From positions 1-64,000 of the forward strand of contig BLJB01000010.1 in the NCBI GenBank assembly GCA_013423325.1: a stretch of 64,000 nucleotides of DNA, read 5' to 3'. Positions 32,311-43,114 of this stretch are shown here, in pieces. The stretch comes from Usnea hakonensis (lineage: Eukaryota; Ascomycota; Lecanoromycetes; Lecanorales; Parmeliaceae). The notes beneath the pieces were generated by a model. The model was not told the DNA's origin. It did no database searches and saw only the letters and a list, made by a program, of their open reading frames with translations. Both the position numbers and the translations under genes were made by a program. Each line of letters starts with the position of its first letter. Positions within the stretch are counted from its first letter, which is position 1.

Positions 32311-34401
32311 CTGTCATCAGTCTGGCCATCAGTCTGCCCGACGTTCCAGGCTGCCAAGCGGATCCTTAGGAAATCCTCAGCTCTTCCCACGCGTCCAGTA
32401 GCTGTCCAGACTTCTGCGCCATTTCGACACGTCAGACATGGGGTTCGTGGCGACCCGGACATTTTGCAGCAAGTGCAAAGAGAGTAAGGCCAGATTCAAG
32501 TTGGGAAAGGACGTACGTCGTGCAAGGTCTATAGACCTATCCTGACGCCGCATCAAACACTTGGGTCAACTACCCAAAGAGGATGCTAGGATTTTTCATG
32601 CAACGCTGGAATTTATAGCTGAGATATGTTTTCAGTGCAAGACAGTCACTCAGCTGAACAGCTAGGGCCTTGTTGTTATGATCGGTGCAATATCAGACAC
32701 GTAAGAAAATGGACAGTGGATCTTTCAATTTTTGCTTGGACGACTCGCAATGCGCTTGGCCTGCTCCTCTAGCTTCTTCGTACGCGTCAAGGGAGAGAGC
32801 ACAGCTAGTCAGAAATCTTTCAAGCCAAATCTCATCTCGATATTTAAATTAGTGTCGAATCAATCCCAGTAACAAGTATCCGTTTCCGGTGATTGACTCG
32901 TCCACGACTGCTCCTCATATCATTCTCCTCTCATATCTCTTTCCCGCCCTCCAATCTGCTTGACTGGGGACAGTGACTCCTGGACCGTTCCCATACACTA
33001 ATCGTCCTCCAGAGCACTATTCGCTACCGCTCATACTTTCTCCAAGCAAGGAGGAGTATAGAGGAGGTAAGATGGGAAACGAAGAAAAAGAAGAAGACGC
33101 AGCGATTGAGTCCACAAGCAACAATTGTGAAAAGAGCGAGGTCAGCGAAAAGTGTTCTGGAGGACCATTAAGAAACCCTCTCCCGCGTACTATCATAGGG
33201 GCCAAATCCGAGATTCTGACCAACGCTACTCTACTGGGAACTTGGTCCTTCAGCCTTGTCAAGAACCACTCTTCCGAATCAACCTGTCCCGAGGCCTATT
33301 ACGCGTTTCATTTCGAGGCTATTCGTAAACTTTCTTCTCCACTCAAGAGGCATTCAGCTAGGGCGCCGAAGGCAAACTCCTTTTCCTCTGTATATAGTGC
33401 GACTTTCCCACGTCAAAACCCCCCCTCCTCGACAACTCTGAGCCTTAGTGACTCGACACAGCGCATAATGCAAGCGCGTATGCTAGCAACCTAAACCTAG
33501 CAAGCTGCGAATTTAGCAACATTGTTGTGTTTTGAAAAGCAAGTCCGCAGACAGCAATCCCAGGCCTGAAGCATCGGCAGTGATCAAAGCTCTTCTGTAC
33601 TTGCGCCCGATATGGGATATCGGGATATGCCGTGGACCAATAGGAGGATGCCAGGGCAGAGGCGAGAGATGGTTCGAGCGCCAGCGCGTAAGAGAAATCT
33701 GGATGCAGGGTGTGGGAAAATCTCCGAGGACTACTGTACGTACGTTATCGGTTTTGGGCGAAATAGCGGGCTTGACCTTGGAAGCGAGAGGGTTGGTGGG
33801 AAGGTTTGGTCGTTGTCGCTATTGTGGCTTTTGGTGCGGTGCGTACACGGTGCTACGAGAGGGGGGTTTAGAAGGGGAATATACTGACACATATTACGAA
33901 TAGAATGTTGGGATGCGAGGAGATAGTAGATTCGAGATCCAATGCTTCATTTGCTCAATGCTGCGGATTCAATCTACCGATTTGCACCCCTAAACATACA
34001 CGAGCATGTTGCTTCTCGACTTCTTGATGAAGCGGATTCGCCATTAAGCTGCCCTCGCAACGACGCGCATAGGTATAGCCTCGTTGAAAGCTCAAACGCG
34101 GCTTCAAACTTCCCCCACAAGCGCTATGTTTCCGACCAAGTAGGTAAGGTGCAAGGAAGTCTTAAGAGCGGTCCACCGGGCGCTAGATCTGACACAAAAC
34201 GGTCGAGGTTTCTCAATGTCTCCTTATCTCGACTCTGTCCGAATTGGGTTTCGTTTGAGGCTAAGCGCCCGATCTCTTATCGCCTATTGGCGACACATCT
34301 GTCACGCACGGATTACATATTCCCGCGTGATATAATTCCGAACATGAAGTAGGCTCCGAGCCCAGACTTGGGATTGCTGCATCTTCATTCCAAAGCCGAA
34401 C
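32311..34401. other. Long intergenic region (about 2.1 kb)
   Basis: Several medium frames occur (around 32973-33494, 33532-33903 and 33942-34352), but they overlap in different frames, lack convincing starts and show no domains. I do not support them as genes. No RNA gene or repeat was recognised. Confidence 0.4.
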
Positions 34402-35112
34402 ATGAGGTCTGCACAAGTCAGTGGATATTCCCTTTACAAAATACTCTCAATTTTGGTCAGCATTTGTATTCTCCACGCTCAATGTCTTGTCATTACTCCG
34501 TCCCTCTCTCTCACGGTTCCCACCAACCTCACCAACAAATGGGCGTACCGTCATTGCGTCTCCGACCCAACCTGGAATCCTCAGACGCGGCAGATTGCTT
34601 CATCCTGCGAGACTGCCCTTATCGCTCTCGTCGACGACTCCTCCACCTGGGGCCCCCATACGGGGGTTTTCAGGTATCAGCCTGGCGGACGCTCCACCGC
34701 CGACTTCCCAGGTGCGCCCTCTATACTCACACTCCCTAAGCGCTATGTAAGTGGGGACTGTGTGGTTGCAATTGTCATGATGAAGATGTTCGAGCGAAGC
34801 AGTATAGGTCAGTTTCCAGGACTGCCGGACTCCGTGATAGGCAAGTGGCGTGCAAGAGATACGAGTACTTGGAAGGAAATGATTGAGCCGGCGGAGTATG
34901 TAAGGGCAACGTGTGATAATGGATGCGGTTATGCGGTTCTGGGAAGAGATTTTGGGATCGGCATCGCGATATGGGGATTAGGAAGTCCATGGGACCGGTA
35001 TGCTAGGGACATAGCCTCGTTGAGTGAGGATGGCGAGGTGGACCCGGTATTGAGGCTTAGAAACAGTTCCGTTGTTGGAGTGGTCAGTGGATCTGTTTTG
35101 GAGGCTCTTTGA
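34402..35112 (+). CDS. Predicted small secreted protein
   Basis: Single-exon frame of 236 residues. The N-terminus is a plausible secretion signal (basic start, then YKILSILVSICILHAQC). The mature part has five cysteines (HCVSD, SSCETA, GDCVV, ATCDNGC), aromatic-rich loops and one NSS glycosylation-type site near the C-terminus. There is no membrane segment. The size and features fit a secreted fungal protein, possibly interaction-related, but no family is recognised and the odd cysteine count is unusual. The frame could extend by splicing into downstream sequence. Confidence 0.55.
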   Translation: MRSAQVSGYSLYKILSILVSICILHAQCLVITPSLSLTVPTNLTNKWAYRHCVSDPTWNPQTRQIASSCETALIALVDDSSTWGPHTGVFRYQPGGRSTADFPGAPSILTLPKRYVSGDCVVAIVMMKMFERSSIGQFPGLPDSVIGKWRARDTSTWKEMIEPAEYVRATCDNGCGYAVLGRDFGIGIAIWGLGSPWDRYARDIASLSEDGEVDPVLRLRNSSVVGVVSGSVLEAL

Positions 35113-36014
35113 AACAGGCCCATTAAGTGAGGAAGTCGGGGTAATACTGGGGCTGAAGCTGGAGATATTTCTGCTGGTCTGCGGGTAGTGAATGTGTCTT
35201 GGAGACCTCACGTTAGAGTCCTTAAGAAACGTTCGATTGCTGACGATGTCGACGACACGATTAGACACATGCAGCATGTGGAACTCAGACCTTTGCCGCT
35301 GTCAATCTACATATTCTGCGCAGCTGTCGAACGATCAGCTTTGGACACTCGCGTCCCACTTTTGAGATCAAAAGATAATGCCGCTCTTCAGTCTGAGTCC
35401 TCCGACTCGCCCGACATCATTTCACAGACGAAATCTGAAAGTATGGTGGGCAGCCAGGACTTTTCGACGTGGTCTTTGCGCCCGAGAGTCGAGTGGACGC
35501 TATGAAGCTCTCCTACCAAAAGAGGTAACGGTTGAGTAGGTCATCACGCACATACAGCGAAATCGACAGGCAATGAGAGTCCGAACATGAATTGGTAATA
35601 AGGGACCATCACAGCATTGGTAGTAGAATTGTTAGCCTTGCTTGGCGAAGTATAATATGAAGTTTCATCGATTGGATATTATTGTCTTCGAACGCTATCA
35701 ACATATATTTGCTCGTTCTGTATTTTTCACTGAAATCGTATTTGCGCAAAGATTAAGGGGGCGAGGGGGTTTTGGGCGAGGATGCGGATGGCTTGAGGCT
35801 AATCCGTATTTGGCAAGCGTCGATGGTATCGCCATCATGCAACTCTTCTCCGCCAAACTATCAGGAATCAAGTAATTCACACAGCGGAACCTCTACTGCT
35901 GCACCCTTGAATCGAAAGCTGAACGCGGACCACTCCAGAAAGAGTTGTCACATTTTGTGTGAAGTGTACCCTGAGAAAAGCCTTTGTGGCTAGGACATCC
36001 CAACCTTTCGCATC
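35113..36014. other. Intergenic region upstream of V-ATPase gene
   Basis: It includes a plus-strand frame at 35188-35505 that might be an extra exon of the secreted-protein gene or noise. A short G-rich tract lies at about 35757-35785. The promoter of the V-ATPase gene should be at the right end. Confidence 0.4.
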
Positions 36015-38833
36015 ATGGCGGTGCCCAAGGATACCCTCTTCCGCTCCTGCGACATGTCCTTGACCCAGCTCTACATTGCCAATGAGATCGGTCGAGAGGT
36101 TGTCAGTGCGCTGGGGGAAATAGGCGAGGTCCAATTTCGAGATGTACGTATGCTTGGCCTGGATTGCTGCGGCCTCGAGGACTAGGCAAACCCTTGAATC
36201 ACAGTCTTCTTGTGGCCCCAACACCAACAATATCGGGACGACCTTGAAGTACCCAGCTTGCTAACTCGCTACCTTCCATAGTTGAATTCGGAGACTACAG
36301 CTTTCCAAAGGACCTTCACTCAAGAGATTCGGAGACTCGACAATGTGCAGCGACAGCTCCGCTATTTTCAATCCCAAATAGAGAAGGAGTCGATACCAAT
36401 TAGACCACAGCATGAATTTTCAAATATGCTGGCCGCTCCATTAGCTTCCGAAATTGACGAACTCTCCGATAGGAGTGAAAGCCTTGAACAGCGGGTGGCA
36501 TCTCTCAATGACAGCTACGAGACGCTCAAGAAAAGGGAGGTGGAGCTTACAGAGTGGCGATGGGTCTTGACAGAAGCAGGCGGATTTTTTGACAGGGTAG
36601 GGAGCCTCCGTCGTATATCTTCAAGACTTTCGCTCAAGCTAATAGGCTTTCAAGGCCCATGGCAATGTCGATGAGATCCGCCCATCGAGCGACAACGATG
36701 AAGCACCACTATTACAAGATGTTGAACAGCAAGCAAGAGGCCAGAATGGGGATGCTTCAGGTGGACCATCACTTTCGATCATGAATATTGGCTTTGTTGC
36801 TGGAGTCATACCACGAGGCAGGATAGCCGCTTTTGAGCGCATTCTTTGGAGAACACTACGTGGGAATCTATACATGAATCAATCCGAGATACCCAAACCT
36901 CTTATCGATCCAGCCAACAACGAGGAGATTCACAAGAATGTCTTTGTTATCTTCGCGCATGGCAAGGAAGTCATTGCAAAGATCCGCAAAATATCAGAAT
37001 CGCTAGGCGCTGATCTGTACAGCGTTGATGAGAACAGTGAGCTTCGCCGGGATCAGATACATGAAGTGAATACTCGGTTGAGCGATCTTGCGAGCGTTCT
37101 CCGCAACACCAAAAACACCCTTGATGCAGAGCTCACACAAATTGCGAGGAGCTTGGCTGCCTGGATGGTTGTCATTAGGAAGGAGAAGGCAGTATACCAA
37201 ACTCTCAATCGCTGCTCATACGATCAAGCCAGGAAAACTCTGATTGCCGAGGCCTGGTGTCCTACGAACGGGCTTTCCCTGATTAAGTCCACTTTACAGG
37301 ATGTCAATGACAAGGCAGGATTGTCGGTCCCTACGATCGTCAATGTGATCAAGACTTCGAAAACGCCTCCAACTTATAACAAGAGAAACAAATTTACAGA
37401 GGCCTTTCAGACAATTATTGATGCTTACGGAACCGCCAAGTATACGGAAGTCAACCCAGGCCTGCCTACGATTGTAACGTTTCCCTTTTTGTTCGCTGTC
37501 ATGTTCGGAGATTTCGGTCACGGCACGTTAATGTTTCTTGCTGCCCTGGCTATGATATATTTTGAGAATCCCATGTCGAAGTCCAAGCTCAACGAGCTTG
37601 TATCTATGGCTTTCTACGGACGATACATCATGCTTATGATGGGTCTTTTCTCGATATATACTGGACTTATCTACAACGATGTCTTCTCAAAAGCTCTCTC
37701 GCTCTTTCCAAGTCAGTGGGAGTGGCCACAAGACTTTAAAGAAGGGCAGACAGTGGAGGCTCAGCTGAAGGGCGGCTACCGGTACCCATTTGGACTCGAC
37801 TGGGCCTGGCATGGGACCGAAAACGAGTTGCTTTTCTCCAACAGCTTCAAGATGAAGCTTAGTATACTAATGGGCTGGGCTCACGTATGTTGCACCCACT
37901 TGATATGTAGTGTAGTGGCGCTGACTTCTTTAGATGACCTACTCTCTATGCCTCTCTTTCATCAATGCGCGCCATTTCAAATCACCAATCGACATATGGG
38001 GCAATTTCGTGCCTGGCATGATCTTCTTCCAATCCATCTTCGGGTATCTTGTCTTCACCATCGTCTACAAGTGGTGCATAGACTGGAACGCGATTGGCGA
38101 GTCGCCACCCGGGCTGCTGAACATGCTTATCTATATGTTCCTCCAGCCGTTTACAGTAGAAGAGAAGCTTTATCCGGGACAGAAATTTGTTCAGGTGACA
38201 CTGCTATTCGTTGCCGTTATCTGCGTACCCATCTTGCTCCTGCTCAAGCCTTTATATCTGCGTTATGAGCACAACAAGGCACGCGCACTGGGATATCGAG
38301 GCATTGGCGAAACATCGAGATTCAGTGCTCTAGACGATGACGATGCGGATGGGCATGCTATGAACGGCAACCGAGACAGCATGGGATCCGACCACGAGGC
38401 CAATGCAATGATCACTGAAGATATTGGCGACGAGGAACACGAGGAGTTTGAATTCTCCGAAGTGATGATCCATCAAACGATTCACACCATCGAGTTCTGC
38501 CTGAATTGCGTTTCCCACACAGCCTCGTACCTTCGTTTGTGGGCCTTGTCACTCGCCCATCAGCAACTCTCTGCTGTCTTGTGGCAGATGACACTCGACA
38601 ACGCCTTTGTCTTCCAAGGGGTCATCGGGGTAATCATGACCGTCATCTTCTTCTACGTTTGGTTCTTCCTAACCATCGCTATCCTCTGTGTCATGGAGGG
38701 TACAAGTGCCATGTTGCATAGTTTACGATTGCACTGGGTCGAAGCTATGAGCAAGCACTTTATAGGAGATGGGGTTCCTTTCGAGCCTTTTAGTTTCAAA
38801 TTACTATTGGAGGAGGATGCAGATGAAGGATAA
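36015..38833 (+). CDS. vph1: V-type H+-ATPase subunit a (Vph1/Stv1)
   Basis: Membrane subunit of the V0 sector of the vacuolar proton pump. Four exons (36015-36143, 36282-36596, 36655-37884, 37934-38833) give 857 residues, the usual length. The start MAVPKDTLFRSCDMSLTQLY is the family's conserved N-terminus. The cytosolic half includes coiled-coil parts (RLDNVQRQLRYFQSQIEKE) and FFDRAHGNVDEI across the second intron. The membrane half starts near FPFLFAVMFGDFGHG and contains the segment SYLRLWALSLAHQQLS with the essential Arg that faces the c-ring. A charged loop (SALDDDDADG...DEEHEEFEF) precedes it, as in fungal orthologs. The single gene could serve both the vacuole and Golgi/endosome. The model is complete and ends EEDADEG. 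Confidence 0.97.
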
Positions 38834-39540
38834 AGGCGTGGGTGGTTTGGATCATGTAGCTATAAAGACGGCATTATATGTAAAGATATGATATCGCTTG
38901 ACTCGAACCTTGAACCGAAGATTATCAATGCAATTGTTACACGGGGTATTGTCTTTTTGATTGAAGTAATAGCTGGTATGTTTTCATTTGAGCAGTACTT
39001 GTGTGAGGTACGTACTTCCTTCTGTTTCAACTTTCGCGCCTGTGACGGCATAAAAAAAGTACATAGGGTGGGGGTCCTTTCCCCAACTTTTGCCCTGATC
39101 CTGACCAGTTCTTTTGACTCTGATTCGCCGAAGAAATAACTGGCCTTTCGCATTTGTACACATAATCTAGGAGCCTGTTTCTCTTAAGACTGGGGCAACG
39201 TAGTCTTGGCGTCGATAAAGCTTTTCCCGTGGACCAGTGAGTTCCAGGTAGCGAGCGCCTGTGAAAAATGACTGAAATTTACTTTTGTGCTATCTAGCCT
39301 GTCATCCCCACCTACTCGCAAAGAGCCTGTGAGGTTTCTAGCTGCTTTCTGCTTCCGTGAGCGTCTACGAGAAAACGCTATCTATGCCACAGAGTCTTTA
39401 CTGGAAGACTTGCCCACTTTCCACCCTACAGACATTCATGATTATCGACAACAACCGCCATCCCTCGATACATCGTGGTGTTGTGGAATACGATTTTACG
39501 GAGAAGATTCAGGAAGAGAGCAGTAAACTAAAGTATCAAT
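38834..39540. other. Intergenic region, nothing recognised
   Basis: It holds the 3' flank of the V-ATPase gene and the promoter/5' UTR of the acyltransferase gene. Small frames are not supported. Confidence 0.45.
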
Positions 39541-41930
39541 ATGGCAAGGAAAAAGGAGCTTGTGCCAATGGTGAATTGGGTATACGACCTGATACTCTGG
39601 GTGATGTCTGTTCTAGTGGACCTCTTTTTTAGAGAAGTACATCCTCGAGGGTCATGGAAGGTGCCAAGAAGAGGGCCTGTTATCTTCGTTGCGGCCCCTC
39701 ATGCAAACCAGGTGAGTATTACTGAGTGAGCTCCCTGCTTTCTTAGGAACTCGAACTAATTATAGCAGTTCGTCGATCCCCTCATTCTAATGCGAGTGAT
39801 CAAAATGGAAGCTGGCCGACGCATAGCCTGGCTTATTGCCGAGAAGTCCATGAGAAGAAAGTTTATCGGGGGCATGGCCAGAGCAGCAGGTGCGGTTCCT
39901 GTGGGAAGAGCCTTAGATAGCACCAAGCCCGGTACAGGCAGAATATACCTTCCGGACTCGAAAAATGATCCTATTTTGGTACGAGGGGTTGGTACGCAAT
40001 TCGAGAAAGAATGTCAAATTGGAGGCCTATTGGTTTTGCCGACTATGAATGGTGTCGCGGCGAATGCAGAGATCTTGGAGATCCATGGGAACGAAGAGAT
40101 CAAATTGAAGAAGGAATTCAAGGGCGATACGGCGAATGGGCAGCTTACAGGGAAGACTAAGGTCGATATGGGAGAGAACAAGGTGGAGACTAGCGACGTA
40201 GAGAAACAGCACTTCCAGGGGACAAGCTACAAAACTGCGCCAAAGGTTGATCAGTCTTTGGTGTACGACGCTGTGTTCGAAAGACTCCAAAACAATGGCT
40301 GCGTTGGTATCTTTCCCGAAGGCGGAAGCCATGATAGAACCGAATTATTGCCCTTGAAAGCAGGCGTTGCAATAATGGCTCTTGGATCGCTAGCAGCAAA
40401 CCCCGATTCAGGTCTCAAAATCGTTCCTTGTGGAATGAACTATTTTCATGCCCACAAGTTCAGGTCAAGAGCGGTGGTAGAGTTCGGTCCCCCCGTTGAT
40501 GTGCCTACTGAGCTAGTCCAAATGTACAAAAGTGGTGAACGGAGAGAAGCAACGCGACAACTGCTAGAGATTGTGTATCAAGCTCTGGTCGCAGTGACAG
40601 TGACAAGTCCTGACTATGACACTTTAATGGTGTGTATTGATACGACAGATGAACGAGGATGTACGCTAATCTCTTATAGTTGATCCAAGCAGCTCGGCGG
40701 TTGTACAATCCCACGGGCAAGAAGCTGCCTCTTCCAATGATTGTTGAGCTCAATCGGCGTCTTGTGAAAGGGTACACCCAGCATAAAGACGATCCCAGAA
40801 TCGTCAAGCTTAAGAAGTCCGTTAATGAATACAACAAGCAGCTCTGGCTCATCGGTGTGCGCGATCATCAGGTCGAATACGCAAAATCCTCAATTCCGAA
40901 AGTCGTCTTGACACTCTTTTACAGGCTTGGGAAGCTTGGCGTCTTGGCCATTGGAACGTTGCCAGGCCTAGTACTCTTTGCACCAGTTTTCATATCTTCC
41001 AAAATAATCTCCGCAAGGAAGTCTCGCGAAGCCTTAGCGGCGTCCACGGTAAAGCTTCAAGGGCGCGACGTCATGGCTACCTGGAAGCTGCTCGTCGCTC
41101 TCGCCTTTGCTCCTATTCTCTACGCTATCTATACGATTCTCTTGACCTATTGGACTCACAGGAACAGAGTCCAGGGCTATATGCCACAGTGGGTTCCCTT
41201 GTGGATGGTTGTTGCATTTGGAATAGTCTTCTTCCCATCCATAACATTCGCCGCTCTTCGCATTGGAGAAACTGGTATGGATATTGTGAAATCGCTTCGC
41301 CCTCTCGTCTTGTCTCTCTATCCTACCTCAGCAAATACTCTACAGAAACTCCGCGAGAAACGCGCTGAGCTCTCGTATGAAGTAACAGACGTCATCAACA
41401 CCCTAGGACCAGAAATGTTCCCAGATTTCGACTCCGCGCGTATTGTCGCCGATCCCTTCCGTAATGGTGTCTTCCAGGAACCCAAATCTCCCAAATCTCC
41501 ACGCCCGCACTCTAGAACCTCATCCGGCTTCTTCTCTTCCTCCTTGCCAAACCGCAGCAATGCCAATGAAAGCATGGCAAGCGTCGGTGGCGGCTCCTCC
41601 ACTCAGGGCTACCTTCCGCAGAACGAAGACTTCCATAATCTTGGAAACATTGGCCTCTTCGCTTCTCGGCCTCCAAGTCGAAGCCGTAGCCGAAGTAGCT
41701 CTAGTGGTGGAAAAGCTGGCAGCGCAGGATTTCCGGTAAAGGGCTTTAGCACGATTAGCTCGAAGGAGAGTTTGGAAGAGGTCAGTCAAAAGATAAGAGG
41801 CGCAATGCGGGAGAGGGGTAAGGAGAGGAGAAGGAAGAGTGAGGATGGTAGTGGGAGTTGGGATTTTGCAGAGAGTGAGACTGGGAGTGCAACGCCAGAT
41901 AGCACTGCTGAAGGGAGGAAGGATCTCTAG
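39541..41930 (+). CDS. SCT1: Glycerol-3-phosphate/DHAP O-acyltransferase (SCT1/GPT2)
   Basis: First acylation step of glycerolipid synthesis, in the ER membrane. Three exons (39541-39711, 39769-40629, 40680-41930) give 760 residues. The PlsC-type catalytic motifs are intact: HANQFVDP (HX4D, split by intron 1), GIFPEGGSHDRTELLPLKAG, and VPCGMNYFHAHKFRS. Two C-terminal hydrophobic pairs (VLAIGTLPGLVLFAPVFI; LLVALAFAPILYAIYTILL; VPLWMVVAFGIVFFPSI) match the membrane segments of yeast Sct1/Gpt2. The tail is Ser-rich with an SRSRSRSSSS run and SP sites, like the phosphorylated tail of the yeast enzymes. Exon 3 begins with a TTG Leu codon directly after the intron. The stop is at 41930. Confidence 0.95.
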
Positions 41931-42296
41931 TGCTGCCTTTTTGGAGGAGGTGCATCAGGCCAGATTTGTTCTTAGCAAGGTGTTTGGGCGGGACATGATA
42001 CACCTAGGAGTTTTGGCTTTTAGCCTAGAGATTCCAAATGGGCTATATTCTAAACATTGTACATGCATTGATGCAAGTATGTCTCGAGCTCGAAGTGTTC
42101 CAAATAGCACACCTATTCCCTTGTGCGCCTAGAAATGCATAGGTCAAGCAACGCCGCCTGTGCTCTGTACATCGACACGGCTTGAATAATTTCTCCGAAG
42201 TCACTTCTACCCTCAGGTTCCCTTGCCATTGTGAAAGTTCGTCTCCGATCATATCACATATGTATTTCCTTTTATACCCTCTGTTGTTCTTCCCTT
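41931..42296. other. Convergent 3' intergenic region
   Basis: Between the acyltransferase and MRP10 3' ends; both transcripts should terminate here. No other feature was seen. Confidence 0.45.
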
Positions 42297-42757
42297 TCAT
42301 TTGCCCTGCTTGGTTGGTCCCTTAATCTTCGGATAGAGCCTCATGAGATGGTAATTAATCGTATTCTTCGCCCCCGTTTTCGGTCTCTATTCCAACCAGC
42401 CCATCAAAGATCAGCATTCCCTCCTTCTCGGAAAAATACCTCTACCGACATCCATTCACAACGCCCCGAGTGAAACAGCACTAGACGTACCGGCGCATCC
42501 ATACAAGCCCTTAACGACTGCTCCAGTTGCTGGCATCCCGCTGCTGCGTTGGCCGTGGATGCCCAGCACCCTGAAAGACAAAGGAATCAGCACCGTGTCG
42601 ATCCAATCTTGGAGGTGAGAGATTGGTCACCTAGGACTGAGATCATGATCCCAACGCAGGGGTTTTCTGGAATTTTGTTTGGTCGTCGGACGCGGAGTTT
42701 GGGGAGGGGAGGGAGACGTTGAGGAGCGAGTTTCGTGCTGCCGACTTTGGGAGGCAT
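42297..42757 (-). CDS. MRP10: Mitochondrial small-subunit ribosomal protein MRP10
   Basis: Three short minus-strand exons (42757-42631, 42570-42491, 42386-42297; introns 60 and 104 bp) encode 98 residues. The product has the MRP10 arrangement: a basic start with LPPLPKLRVRRPNK, a CHCH domain with twin CX9C pairs (NPCVGIMISVLGCWAS and GCQQLEQSLRACMD), and the C-terminal block NTINYHLMRLYPKIKGP. Family members are imported into mitochondria via the Mia40 oxidative pathway and join the 37S ribosomal subunit. Each exon is too short to stand out as an open frame. The gene is divergent from the one at 43115, with 357 bp between starts. Confidence 0.93.
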
Positions 42758-43114
42758 GCTTGTATGATGGACACTGCTGAGGGGGTGTTCGTTATCGTTG
42801 ATGCATTGGAAAGCGCTTGGGTTTCTTCTCAGCGCTGGAGTCTCGCATAGGACGACATTTGCATCGATAACGCCAAGGCCTACGCCAAGCCGTCGGGAAG
42901 TGACCCAAATTTTCGCCAAGACGCTAGCTGGTCGTAGGGCTGTCCAATGTTTACTTTTCTGCCACACTCGGCTGCTTCCCTCGTTCTCTGCCGAATGACT
43001 GGTCTTATTTCTTATTCGTTTTTCTACAGCCAGTGATAAGCTGTATTCGATGATAGATTGCTGGTGGTATATTAAGTGAAGATACATTCATCTATCTGTT
43101 GCGATTGAATCATC
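42758..43114. promoter_or_regulatory. Divergent promoter between MRP10 and 43115 gene
   Basis: The only space for both promoters. No particular binding site was identified. Confidence 0.45.

Noticed and set aside
32973..33903. Two plus-strand frames of 120-170 codons
   Set aside because: They lack an ATG at the frame start or compete with an overlapping frame (33612-33887), and no domain or convincing splice link was found.
35188..35505. Frame downstream of the secreted-protein gene as a further exon
   Set aside because: No donor in phase before the stop at 35112 that I could justify.
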